Origin: Saussurea involucrata
Lineage: Eukaryota; Streptophyta; Magnoliopsida; Asterales; Asteraceae
Assembly: GCA_033807775.1 (NCBI GenBank)
Contig: CM066312.1
Coordinates: 26,695,696 to 26,759,695 of the forward strand
Direction of reading: 5' to 3'
DNA length: 64,000 nucleotides
Part shown: one piece after another, positions 43,993 through 54,862 of the stretch
How the letters are laid out: each line of letters starts with the position of its first letter
How positions within the stretch are numbered: the stretch's first letter is position 1
Notes under the pieces: model-generated
What the model was told of the DNA's origin: nothing
What the model saw: only the letters and a program-made list of their open reading frames with translations
The model's database searches: none
Translations under genes and position numbers: made by a program

Positions 43993-46900
43993 ATCGATGG
44001 ATGTGGCAGTGTGTAGTGAGTCCTAACCTTGCGTTGATAGCAAATGTTTAGTGTGTCGTACGAGATCGTCTTTGGTGTAGATGTTGACACCTTCTAGAAG
44101 GATTACTGTTTGAGTTGTTGGTGGTCCGACGTGAGGTAAAACCTCTTGGGTTTATAAGGGAAGAATAACTGATTGGAGATGAGCTCCTAGTTTCTAGTGA
44201 GTTTCCATTCTGGGAGTTTGTGATGTTGTGCAATTGGGATCTTGAGAGCTTCAACTCAAGAATCGAGTAGTTGAGTTGAGACTTTTGATTCTCTAGTCGG
44301 TGGAAGGGTGGCAATGGTAGTTGAGAAGTGATAGCCGTGATTGATTGTTAATACGGAGCAAGGATAGGATGAAAATGGGGCAATTGTTGGTTAGCCTTTG
44401 TGGGTCGAAGTGAAGCCGCATATTTTTGCAAGTCGGTAGTCAGGGTGGTAACTAGGTAGTTGAGACATACAAGTATGCTGGGAAACACCGATACCAAAGG
44501 TTGTCGTAAATGTGAGAAACCTGATTGTTTGGTCGAAAGTAGGGCACTGATGTTAATTTGTTGTGACTGCAAACGGTTGACCTTCCTAGAGCGAATAGCC
44601 TTCAATGTAAAGTGAGTCATGCATTGTGTTTTCAAACAAGTTACATGAGCATTTCATGTCAAAAGATATATGTGTGCGTGTGTGCCTTGTGAGTTTCTTG
44701 TTTTGAAAATGAGTTGGCGCGTGCAAGTGTGTGTTTGAAATAAAAGACAAATTTATTTATGTCGTGTGATAAATTTTGAACTTGGGGAATGGTGAATTAT
44801 TTCACCTCTTTTTATGAGTGAGTTAACCTTTGTTGAGAAATCATGACAACATTTGATTGCATGGTTTTATACGTGAAATTGGTATGGACACGTTGTTGTC
44901 ATATCAATAAGTGTGAGAGTCGACTAACTCGCTCAGTGTGAGTAAGTTTGCCGTATTTTTATAATCACATGAAAAGAGTTTCAGTGAATACATCTTTTGG
45001 TTGCATCAAAATTAATTTGGCTAGACAAGGTGGTGACGTATCATGGGTTGTGTGTGAGCGATCCTTGAGTTCGATATGGGCGTAGCTATTCTTATGGCGG
45101 TGTCGTGTCATGCATACCAAACCTTGTCTCACGATGTTGTACTTGTTAAATTTTCAAATGAGAAAAACGATGTAAATCATTGTGTCGTCATGCATGAAGG
45201 CTATGAACTCGCTAAGTAGTGGGAAATATCACATTCAAGGATGAAGAAAGGTTTCGAGAGTGGAAATGTGTTGTTGATCCGTCGATGGTCGATTCATGAC
45301 CTTGGCTTTCCTGTTGGTGGAAGGCAGTGAATAACAGAAATTTCCGTCTTTGACATTAGTGATGTTTGTATTATGGTAGTCTGTACTCTTGTCCAAGTAA
45401 TTTGAGGCATGGTTGGTGGCGGGTGGTGTGTCCCGGGCGAAATTCGAAGCGGGCAAGATACTTCTAAAAGTAGCTTGTTAATAAGTAGCATTGTAGTATG
45501 ATGACGAATGGTATCGGCGTGAAGCCGGAGTTTGAGGTGGTCTTGTATTTAGGCTAATTGTCAAGTAAGTCTTGTGCCTCAAATGTGAGGACCGTAGGGC
45601 ACAAAGTTATTTACGATGTGCGAGAAGAAGTAGATTCTAATGGGAATTCTCGTTTGTCGGCGACACCGTTGAAACATCATCATCTTGTCAGCCGTTGATG
45701 TTGAAGTCAACGACTCTTGTTGATATCATTGTCAGGCAGCTGGAAATGGAAAGGTAACTCTGGTGTGATTATTTTGTCGGATTTATACATGGATAAGGGT
45801 CGGTTGGGAAAGGTGTGTATCTGACAGGATGCTGGACCGCCTTATGAGAGTGTTATGAAAGTGGAGGATCGCTAGTTGAATAGGTTATTTTTCTACGTGG
45901 TTGATGTTTTGTTCATGAATGAAGTAGTTAGCACAACTCAGGTGGGACACGTGGATTGTATTGGTCTGCAGGGGAGCGTCTCACCGTTTGGTTTATTTGA
46001 GCATATTTCGTGTGGATCCCGAAGAGTTGTCTCGGGACAAAGACTAGTTCGAGTGAAGTAGACATCTTAATTTTGTGGCTCATCTATATTTGAGGATGTC
46101 AAAGTCGTGAGATAACTTTATTTCAAATATGTGTTATGGTTGGCATGGAGAAGGCAAGGCCTATTGTATGTACGATTGATCGTGAGGGTTGTGCCTCTAG
46201 TGTAACGTTGTGGTGTGGATAAGTTAGTGGTAACTTATACAACGTGGACGTGCAAGTTATTGGTGGTAATGAGTTCATGTGAGGTTAAGTGGTGGGCTGG
46301 CGTTGTTGATATGGGATAAGCGTAAGAGGGAATCTTTGCTCGAAGATTGCTGTTAAGTTATTCAAAGGTGGCATATATATATGTGTGATGAGATGCATGG
46401 ATGTTTGCTTGGTGTTATTGTATTGCTAGTTTGAGAATAAAATAGTGGAGTAGTAGTTGGTGGCTAACTAATGGAGAAAATTGTGTGCTCTTTGGTCGCG
46501 ATGAGGGATGGGCAAATATATCATGTGCCGATGAAATATTTATGAAGGTGTTGGATTGGTTAATTCATGATGGTTCGTAGTAGATACGGAATCTTTGGAA
46601 ATGTTGAATTATTCCTTGTGTGTAAAGGAATTCAAAGGAGTGGGTACATAAACTCCTAGTGGGAGTATGAGAAAGAGAATTTGCATGTATGTTATGGTTT
46701 TAAGGGTCAAGGAAAGCTAGCTGGGGTGGTTGGTCAAAAGTGTGCACCATCTAGCGAGTCGTTCTTTGGAAACATGTTTTATGTTTTGAGAAGGAAGTGG
46801 AAGAAGGAAGTTGAATGTAGTGCTCGGAATGAAGGAACATTGGATTATACTTGGTAGTAGTGTGGGAAATACTGCAAGTGAGCTTGTCGTTCGATGTTAA

Positions 46901-47643
46901 GCTAATGGGAATAGTTTTGAGTGAGCATGGACACTCCTTCCTGTTGAGTGGGTGAAACATGAATTTATTTCATATGTGGATGGACGATTGTTGGATGTAA
47001 GGAGAATTTGAGTGTGTGTCTTCAGGATTTGGTTCTGTTTGGATTGGTGGGAGCGTATGAATTGGTTAACATTGATGAGTTGTAGTCAATGCGATTCGGG
47101 AAAGAAAGAATTATCTGTGTTAGACATATGTCGTGTTGGGGGAAGTGCTTTTCGAATTGCGTCTTATCTGATCAAGAAGCTTATAATTGCGAGTTATGGT
47201 GACATTCAAGGTTGACCTTGTGTTACGATTGGCAACTGAGTGTTCGTTATTTTATTAAGGGATTCGTGTTGCTGTGACGTTAACTTTGGTAAAATCCGTT
47301 CTTTTAAGAAAGAGACGTTATGTGTGAAACCCTTAATTTGACGTGTTTTAAAACCGTGAGTCCAGGTGTGTGGATGATATTGTGTACAGTTGGCCTGAGG
47401 CGTTATTTTTACGTTACGCGAATTTTCTGGGGTAAGATTTGTAGTTAACCGAAAGTGTGATAATTCATTGGTATATGCCCTATTGTTGAAGGGTTATGCA
47501 TAGTGGGAGCAATAGAATCCTTAGAGTAGCAAAGAGGTTGGCATGTGCAGTTATCTGTGAATCTTCCAAGAATAAAGATGTATCGTGGGAAAGAGGCATT
47601 TGGTGAGACCAGAGGTCGCGTGGTTTATTGCCGATAAGTCAAC
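43993..47643 (+). other. Internal region of gypsy element C without recognisable genes
   Basis: About 3.6 kb between the D insertion and the integrase remnant. I read both strands and found no gag, protease, RT or RNase H motif. The short minus-strand frames at 44048-45491 look random. The sequence is G/T-rich on the plus strand and may be scrambled gag-pol too old to recognise, or non-coding filler of a large non-autonomous element. Confidence 0.5.
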
Positions 47644-48157
47644 CAGATTTGCGAGAAGTTGAGGGTGGCTCAAGACCGCCACATGGTATATGTGAACAAA
47701 AGGAGGAGATCGATTGGATTTCTAGGGGGTGACAAAGTGATGCTTAAAGTTTCGTCGTGGAAAGGGGAGCTAAGGCCTAGGTATGTCGGGCCGTTTATCA
47801 CCACCGAGCGTGTGGGTGAAGTGACGTATAAGTTGAAGATGCCCAAGGAACTTCGGGGAGTTCATTCGACATTTCACGTGTCGAATCCGAGGAAGTGCTT
47901 GGCCAAGGCAAGTATGGTCGTAGCATTAGAAGACATTTATGTGGATGAGAAGTTGAATAATGTTGAGGAACTGTTGGTGATCGTGGATCGCAAAAACTGG
48001 AAGTTGAGAACTAAAGAGATACCTCTTGTGAAGGTTTAGTGGTGCTACCATAAGGGTCAAGAAGCGACTGGGAAGTGGAATCAGACATGAGGGTCCGTTT
48101 CCCTCGCTTGTTCGAAGATGAAATTCCGAGGACGGAATTCTTTTGAGGGGAGGATGC
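47644..48157 (+). pseudogene. Integrase C-terminus remnant and polypurine tract of element C
   Basis: The frame reads RVAQDRHMVYVNKRRR, GDKVMLKVSSWKGELRPRYVGPF (GPY/F-type module), GVHSTFHVSNPRKCLA and EIPLVKV, the standard end of a Ty3/gypsy integrase. A stop at 48037-48039 replaces the expected Arg-Trp step; recognisable but shifted sequence follows to about 48120. No chromodomain is evident. TTTTGAGGGGAGGATGC (48141-48157) is the polypurine tract. Confidence 0.85.
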
Positions 48158-49735
48158 TGTAATAACCGGACTCTTTTTGAAAAAATTAAAGAAGTTGTGT
48201 GATTAGTATGAGGAATAAAGTAAAGATGGTGGCTAGGGTGTGAAAGATGAAACTTGGAGGACCTTGGTGTAAAAATGAGAAATAGGGTTAAAACCCCAGA
48301 ACTATTCATTGCTACTCCTCATTTTTGAAGGGCTTAAGTGTGTGAATCATCGTCATCAAGGTAACTTCCTTCTCCTTAATCCCTTAAGTTTTTGTTTGAT
48401 GTTTGGAAGCTTATTGTGGACTTGTTGTTGAGGCTTTGATTGGGAGACTACTTGATCGGTATCTCTCAAGAAAAAGTGAAATGTGGTCTGTGTGTGTGAT
48501 AACCTAATTTAATCAGTGTGGGAATTGATTAGAGTTTATTGGTTTAATCACTTATAGACTCAACTTCCCTCTCTATTGGTTAATAATGGGATTAGAGGGT
48601 TTTTGGTTGTGTTGCGGCTGTGTGTATTCGAAAAGTCGCCTTAAGGGTTTAACGAATCAGCAAGAATTCCGGAAGTTATCGGACTCCGATTACTTTTCCG
48701 GGAGACGTACTCGGGAGTCAGTTTACCGGAAGTCGATTCCGGATGTTTCGTCTGGAAACCTTTGGGAAATCCGGAAGTCGGTTCCGGAAGCCAATACCGG
48801 AAAGGGAGAGAATCCGGGAAAGTCCGGATTATTTGTCAGGAAAAGGGGGCGGATCCGGAAGGCAGAGTTTGGAATCCGGACTGTCTGTGTCCGGGACTTT
48901 GTGTTGTTGGAGTGTTTTAGGGAGTGTCTCGTGAGTGTTGACTCTGAGTGAATTGTGGATTGGCTTGTTCACTCTTGTGTGTCGGGTGATTATATAGGTG
49001 TGCGGTTAGAGTGAAGTATTCTCATATGAGGAGGTTTTAGCGTGGACGCCAGGTGAGTCTTTCTAAACCGAAGTTCTGACGATACTTACTTTTATTGCTC
49101 TTACATTTTATATTGTATTGCATGTTTTCATGTGGTTTAAATTATGAAAGTTGAAGGTGTGTTATTTATACTGTGGTATGCATTGGGTCGGGACTAGGGG
49201 TTGTTTATTTTGATGCCATATGGGGAGTGTGTCCCATACGAAACATATGAACTTGTTTCATATAGTTACTAAGGGCGGGTGTGTGCCCTAACACGTTGTC
49301 ACAAGTGTGTTCGTGACCAAAGTGTAGATCATCAACATGTGGGTGTTTGTTTAAAACTGATAAGGGCGTAACTGTTCACAAATTCTTATAAACTCTTTTA
49401 TTGGACATGTATGGTGTGATATTGATATCTTGAGGGATCTCACTAGACCTAGTGGTCTAACCCTCGCTTTTCAAAATGTAAAACCCCTTTCAGGCAAGCA
49501 GGTAATCGAGGGCTCGAGTAGGGGCATGGGCAAGATGTGAGCTGGAGCTTGCGTCTAGTGGAACTAAAAGACTTTCCTTTTTAATATTTTAGATACATCT
49601 CTCAGCGGTAATTAGGGGTTATTTTCCGCGAACCTTAGTTTTGTAATCTCAAATGTGAGACTTATGTTGGGCCATTTTGGCGTTTATATTTAAAGTAGTG
49701 GTTCTTGGCGTGTTCGTTTGGTGTGGGGTGTTACA
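48158..49735 (+). repeat. 3' LTR of gypsy element C (1578 bp)
   Basis: TGTAATAACCGG to GGTGTTACA, followed by AAAAT. Compared with the 5' copy it has many substitutions and a net loss of about 59 bp near 48300-48335. The TCCGGA word cluster is present at about 48660-48900. Confidence 0.95.
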
Positions 49736-50284
49736 AAAATATCCTAAGTCTGTGAGTTGTCGCACAACACACCAAAGTGTTATCGCATAAAGAGGTTACC
49801 GCACAAAGCTTAGGCGATGAGAAAAGTTATCGCACAAAGCTTGGGCTATAAGATTGAATCTCTTTAATGAGCGACAACTTTGAATTTTTGAATACACATG
49901 TTGGGAGATAATTATGAAAGATTGAATCTAACATGAACTTCCAACCCAGATTTCTATGATGTTAATGAAATAAGCACAAACAAAGTTAACCCTAGTGTCG
50001 TTTTACTAAGAGTGAGCCTATCTTATCATCTTTTTGCATTAAACTAACACATAGAGTGAAAATCAATGAGGAATATGAACAGTCACATATATCGACTGTA
50101 AACTCGATAAAATACCATTCAATCGATCAATAAGAGTAGGAAACAGAAAGAAAATGATCGATTAACAAACCTGAGTCAAGTTTGAATGTAATCCACAAGA
50201 AAAACAACAACAAGTATCGAAAACTTGCAGAGCACTCGAGAGAGGTTAGGGTTTCAAGTTGGTTATTGGAAAAAGTAAAAAGTT

Positions 50285-50370
50285 TAAATGAACGATCTAT
50301 ATATAGAGCTTAGGGTTTTTGGACACGTGGCATCAAATGAGTGGTCCAAACGGTTGACCCGTCACGTGTC
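50285..50370 (-). promoter_or_regulatory. Candidate ORF3 promoter of element J
   Basis: On the minus strand two CACGTG boxes (50363-50368 and 50324-50329) precede CTCTATATATAG (50298-50309). A donor-like CAG|GTTTGT at 50171/50170 and an acceptor-like ATTCCAG ending at 13284 frame a possible leader intron, giving a spliced leader of roughly 100 bases before ATG 13273. Elements A and F have the same layout before ORF3. Confidence 0.55.
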
Positions 50371-50647
50371 AAGTTCTCGCCTAAAAGATGGGCGACAAGT
50401 TCATCTTCATCGCACGACACTTGGGCGATGAAGGTATGCAAAGTTCTCGACTAAAGCATAGGCGATGAGCACTGTTCAAGGATTCTTATCGCACTCCACT
50501 TAGGCGATAAGAACTTCTTATCGACCAAAGGTTGGGCGATAAGTACTGTTCATCGATTCTTATCGCTCAAGACTCAGGCGATAAGACAAGGTTCTCGACC
50601 ATAGCTTAGGCGATAAACAAAGTTATCGACCAAAGCTTAGGCGACAA
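50371..50647. repeat. Array of eight hairpin-forming words in element J
   Basis: Units of about 27 bp follow the pattern CTTATCG...CGATAAG. Perfect arms occur at 50485-50511, 50517-50543 and 50559-50585; 50405-50433 has different but still matching arms (CTTCATCGC/GCGATGAAG). Looser units lie between them and again at 49770-49860. Confidence 0.85.
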
Positions 50648-51210
50648 CTTTTATACTTAGACATTTTTCCAAAATTTTCAACTTTTTCAACTTTTCAAAA
50701 TTTTATTTTCCAAGTTAAAAGATGTCCAACTTTTAACTGGTTTCTCTCAGAAGACTTTGAAAAATCATTTTGCTCCACCTAAAATGATGCATAGAATTTT
50801 CAAAGTATGTTTTCATCATAAAGGGTTTGCACAAAAATTAAGATCAGAAGACTTACTCTCATCTTCAATAATATGTATGAACAGCTGGACACAAACACAT
50901 ATATTATATGAACCATATAGATATGTGAAATATCATGCTCCCTTTTACCAATGATCAGTAACTTTTTACTGATACTCCCCTTGAACACAAGCACACACAT
51001 TATTTTTCATAGAAACCATGAAGAACATAAGAAACAGAAATAGGTAAACAACTATAAAAATTGAAATAAACTTTGTATACTACAAAAACATAAACTTTTG
51101 AAATAACATAATAAAGATTCAATAAGATGAAAATTAATATTTTTCAATCAAGATAATAAATTGAATAAAAAATAGAGATTTTCAACTGAATGAATGAATA
51201 TTATGAATAT

Positions 51211-51430
51211 TCAAACCTTCATGTTCAACATGCCAAGCTTTGAGATTAAAAATTTGAAACCTTTTTCATCTGAAGCTTTTGTGAATAGATCAGCAACTTG
51301 AAATTCTGTAGAAACGAAGTAAAGTTCAATAGTACCTTTCTCCACATGGTCCTTGATGAAATGATATCGAATATCAATGTGCTTCGTCTTAGTATGTTGG
51401 ACAGGATTCATAGAAATGGCAATAGCAGAC
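51211..51430 (-). pseudogene. RNase H C-terminus of element J, cut by element A
   Basis: The minus frame reads QSAIAISMNPVQHTKTKHIDIRYHF, EFQVADLFTKASDEKGF and ends LGMLNMKV, the standard copia RNase H end. It is cut at 51430 by the 5' LTR of element A; CAGAC (51426-51430) should recur after the 3' LTR of A, outside the window. Confidence 0.88.
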
Positions 51431-52403
51431 TGTTGATCCAAACCCTCAGTGATTTGATAATGACCCTCTCTTATATACTTAGTGAAAATTGTAAGTAAAC
51501 AATATGTATCAGAGTTTCACTATCGCTGATAAGTACTAAGATCTTCCAGTACCGCTGATAGGAACTCTCGCTCTTTAGATTAAACATTCAGCGAAACTGT
51601 TCACCATAATACTCTGAGTCTGTTCAGTACTTATGGTGATCGCTGATAAGTTAGTTGTTTACTTATGATCCCTGAAGACAAGTTTCACGTCAACATAGGT
51701 TCTACGCTGAAGTCGAAGATCAAGCTCAAGAACTAGCGACAAGTCTCCTAATGAACTGATGCGGATCAGCGAAGGCTCGGATTTGTCCACTCAACGTGAA
51801 GTATCAAGTACAAGACTTTAGCTATCGCCGAACTCTATCATTCGCTGACAAAGAATAATAGATCGCTGAATCAACGAAAAGCTGATCATGAAGTCCTCCG
51901 TACAAAGTACTTTTGTCTTAACCACCCTTGCACGACTCCGTACGATATGTCAGAAAAAGAACCTCCTTATTTTCTGAAATCGTACAACCACTCTGATACT
52001 ACACTGGTCAACATGCGGCTACTAAGGTTGTCAACAAAGGTCAATGACATGCAACCAATCAGCTGCTGCCACGTGTAAAGTGTAAACTGCAATGCATTAA
52101 ATGCATGCAGTATATAAGAAGAAGAACTCACTTCATTTTGAAGTAACTTGCCAACTCTGGACAAGTTCATCCTTCTTATGTTGAGATAGGTTATTATTAG
52201 TAATTTTCTTCTCCTTCTTAGTGCAAGAAACTTAGTGTTCTAACTTGTTTAGATTTAGGATTTATCCTTAATCTTGTTTCCGCAACAAGATGTAAATTGT
52301 TAATGATTTATAAATAAACAATTTAGAAAAGTAAAATCTGTGTGTTTGTATTCAATCCCCCCCCCCCCTTCTACAAACTTGTATAACCCTTCGGGACCAA
52401 CAA
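51431..52403 (+). repeat. 5' LTR of element A (973 bp)
   Basis: TGTTGATCC to CCAACA. A TATA box (AGTATATAAG) lies near 52108-52116 and a C homopolymer near 52358-52368. CGCTGA or its complement occurs eight times. Confidence 0.95.
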
Positions 52404-52405
52404 GT

Positions 52406-52417
52406 GGTATCAGAGCG
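52406..52417 (+). other. Primer-binding site of element A
   Basis: TGGTATCAGAGC lies two bases after the LTR and is complementary to initiator tRNA-Met. Confidence 0.92.
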
Positions 52418-52484
52418 GATTTGTTTAAACTCATAAACAAGATCTAATCTATACTAAGATTTCTCTTCCTTGCTATTTTTGAAA

Positions 52485-54862
52485 ATGGCCACCAACACAA
52501 ACACAAACTATATAGACAATGGTTCTCTTGCAAAACCCCCTAGATTCTCCAGAGATAATTTTAATCTATGGAAAAATAGGATGACTCTCTTCCTACTATG
52601 CCTTATTATCTTGAAAACGGCCCATTTATTCCTGTAAGAATTGATGCCGCAGTACCTGCCGCTGAGAATAGACCTGCTATTCCAGAAAGGATGGTACGCA
52701 AAGATGTTCATACGTGGACTGACGAAGATAAGAAGAAAGTGGCTATCGACACAAAAGCCAGATCCATACTATCCATGGCTCTTCCTGACGAAGTCTACCA
52801 TTCCGTCATGAACCTGAAATCCTCAAAAGCCATGTGGGACACAATATGTGTTAAGTATGAAGGTACTGCTGAAGTCCAGGACTCTCGAAAGATCAACCTG
52901 GTAAGACAGTATGAAAGTTTCATTTGTGGTAAGAATGAGACTCTCTATGAAGTTCACCAACGTTTTAATTGCTTAATAATAGATCTGAAAACTGTTGGTA
53001 AGGAATATTCTAACTTTGAAGTGCTGACAAAGTTTCTAGAATGTTTACCTAAAAGCTGGGACAGTTATTCTATGTGTCTCAAGCTGTCAAAAGATCTAAG
53101 ATCAATGACTCTTGCTACCTTATATGGCACAATGCTGAATCATGAGCAATCAAGCCATCTTAAGAAGAATCTTGTAAAAGATTCCAAAAGCACCCCTGTT
53201 GCTTTAATCTCAGAGGAACCTTCTACTCAGCGACCTTCGGTCACTATCACTGAGTTAGAGAGTAACTCTGAAAGGTCATCAGATTCTGACTCTTCAGATG
53301 ATGATGAATCTTTGGCTCTCCTAACTAAAAAGTTCAGGAGATTCGCCAAAAAGAAAATGTTCAGAAAGAACAAACCTCTTTCTATAACTGATAAGCCAAG
53401 ATCATCAGCTACTGTTGATAAGGCTACTGCTACTTGTTTTAACTGCGAAAAGATTGGACATTTCGCTAACGAGTGCAGGTCTAAGAAAGTATCGAGAAAC
53501 TCAGCGTTTCCCAAGAAATCTTTTATTCCCAAGAATAAAGATGACAAATATTCTAAGCTGAAAGAAAAATATGCAAAGATGAAAAGCTTCAAGAAGAAAG
53601 GCAAAGGCCTGATGGTTTATGATTGGGCTGCTTCAGAAGAAGAAGAATCATCATCTGACTGTGAAGATGATGAAGCCAATCTCTGTCTTATGGCAAAGAT
53701 TGAGGATGAGGAAGAAAGTTCAGACATTCCCTCTACTTCAACCTCTGCTATTCAGGTATCACCTTCCTTCTTTACAAATATTGCAAATATTGATGAAGCT
53801 GATAGTCTCCGCAAAATTGATCTCTTGACTAGAAGCTTATATGAAGCCATGAATGGCAAAACTATAGTTGAAAACCAAAACCTTGATCTCGCTGAACAAC
53901 TTAAAAACTGTCACCTTCAAATAGAAAAGCTTTCTAAAATTGAAGAAGATTTTAAAGATCAAGTGCATTTAAATCAGCTAGTCAAAATCGAACAAGCAGA
54001 AGCTATCGCTGCTTTGAAAGCTGAAAAGGCTACTGTTGAAGGATGGTGTAACTCTTCAACAAAGATCACTGAGATAATTAAGTCTCAGATACCCATGAGT
54101 GATAAACGTGGTATTGGTTACAAATATGAAACTCAGGAACCAACCACTGATCGTTTCATGCTCTTATTTGGAACTTTCGTATCCTCAGTCGCTGACACTT
54201 CATCCTCTCAGTGTTCGTCCTCCAGACCGCCTATCCCTGAGGAAATCTCTGCCTCTTCAAAAGGTAAAGAGAAAATGGTTTATCCAAAACATATCTCTGT
54301 CTTTAAAGATAAAGGTAAAGGAATTGCGTTGAACCAAAATCCTCAGAAGGGTACTTTAGCACCAAAGCTGAATGCTTCTAAAGCTTTAGTGATTTATTCC
54401 TCTGGATTAAGAAATCAGATATCTGGATCTACTCAGCATGGGTCTATTCAGTGATCTACTCCTAGACTCAGAGTGGATGTCCTTGGTAAGAAATCTGAAG
54501 AACCAAGTGTTCCTCCCATTTCTAAAGCCAAAAGCTTATTTGGTGCTGGTCCTTCTAATTCAAAATCTAAAGTTCAGCATTCAAATAGTCCTAGAACTAT
54601 TTTTAGTTATAGGAAATGTTATCACTGTGGACTCACTGATCATATTGCTAGTAAGTGCCCCACAGTCACCAAAGCTGATAAGATAGCTAAGATGAAGATT
54701 TCCCCCAAGGCAAAGAAGACCACTGAGGTTAAGAAATTAACCAAAGTAAAGACTGACAAAGCTGAATCTTCAAATGCTGCGAGGATTGTTGAACCTTCCA
54801 TTCCAACTGCTTCCACTGACAAACGTGTACACATGGTTAAGTGGGTACCCAAGAAAAACTAA
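52485..54862 (+). pseudogene. gag of element A, frameshift and nonsense
   Basis: The start is ATG 52485 (MATNTNTNYIDNGSLAKPP). A frame change near 52590 leads into the main frame. The capsid-like UBN2 region covers about 52600-53200 (AMWDTICVKYEGT, DLRSMTLATLYGTM). One CCHC knuckle, CFNCEKIGHFANEC, is near 53430; a second, CYHCGLTDHIASKC, is near 54620. A coiled-coil tail lies between. TGA at 54452-54454 is a nonsense change; the natural stop is TAA 54860-54862, after HMVKWVPKKN. The pol frame is the same as gag, so here the two are separated by a stop rather than a frame change. Confidence 0.85.

Larger units (their letters stand above)
13349..49735 (+). mobile_element. Element C: Ty3/gypsy retrotransposon without most of gag-pol, hosting D, F and E
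   Basis: Two long LTRs (1637 and 1578 bp), a primer site and a GAGGGGAGGATGC polypurine tract define it. The target duplication AAAAT is present at 13344-13348 and 49736-49740. Its own internal sequence is about 4.4 kb (14986-15221 and 43988-48157) once element D is removed. The only recognisable coding trace is an integrase C-terminus at 47644-48039. It therefore looks like a large non-autonomous or heavily decayed Tekay/Del-type element. Confidence 0.9.
49741..51430 (-). mobile_element. Element J (right piece): RNase H end to ORF3 leader, reverse orientation
   Basis: Read on the minus strand: end of RNase H (51430-51211), an internal polypurine-like tract (reverse complement of CTCCCCTTGAAC at 50975), a hairpin-word array, two G-boxes, a TATA box, then the leader of ORF3, which continues at 13348. 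The 5' part of J, including its gag and most of pol, lies beyond element A, right of the window. Confidence 0.8.

Noticed and set aside
44048..45491. Minus-strand frames in element C
   Set aside because: Low-information composition, no motif, and no agreement in phase; treated as chance.
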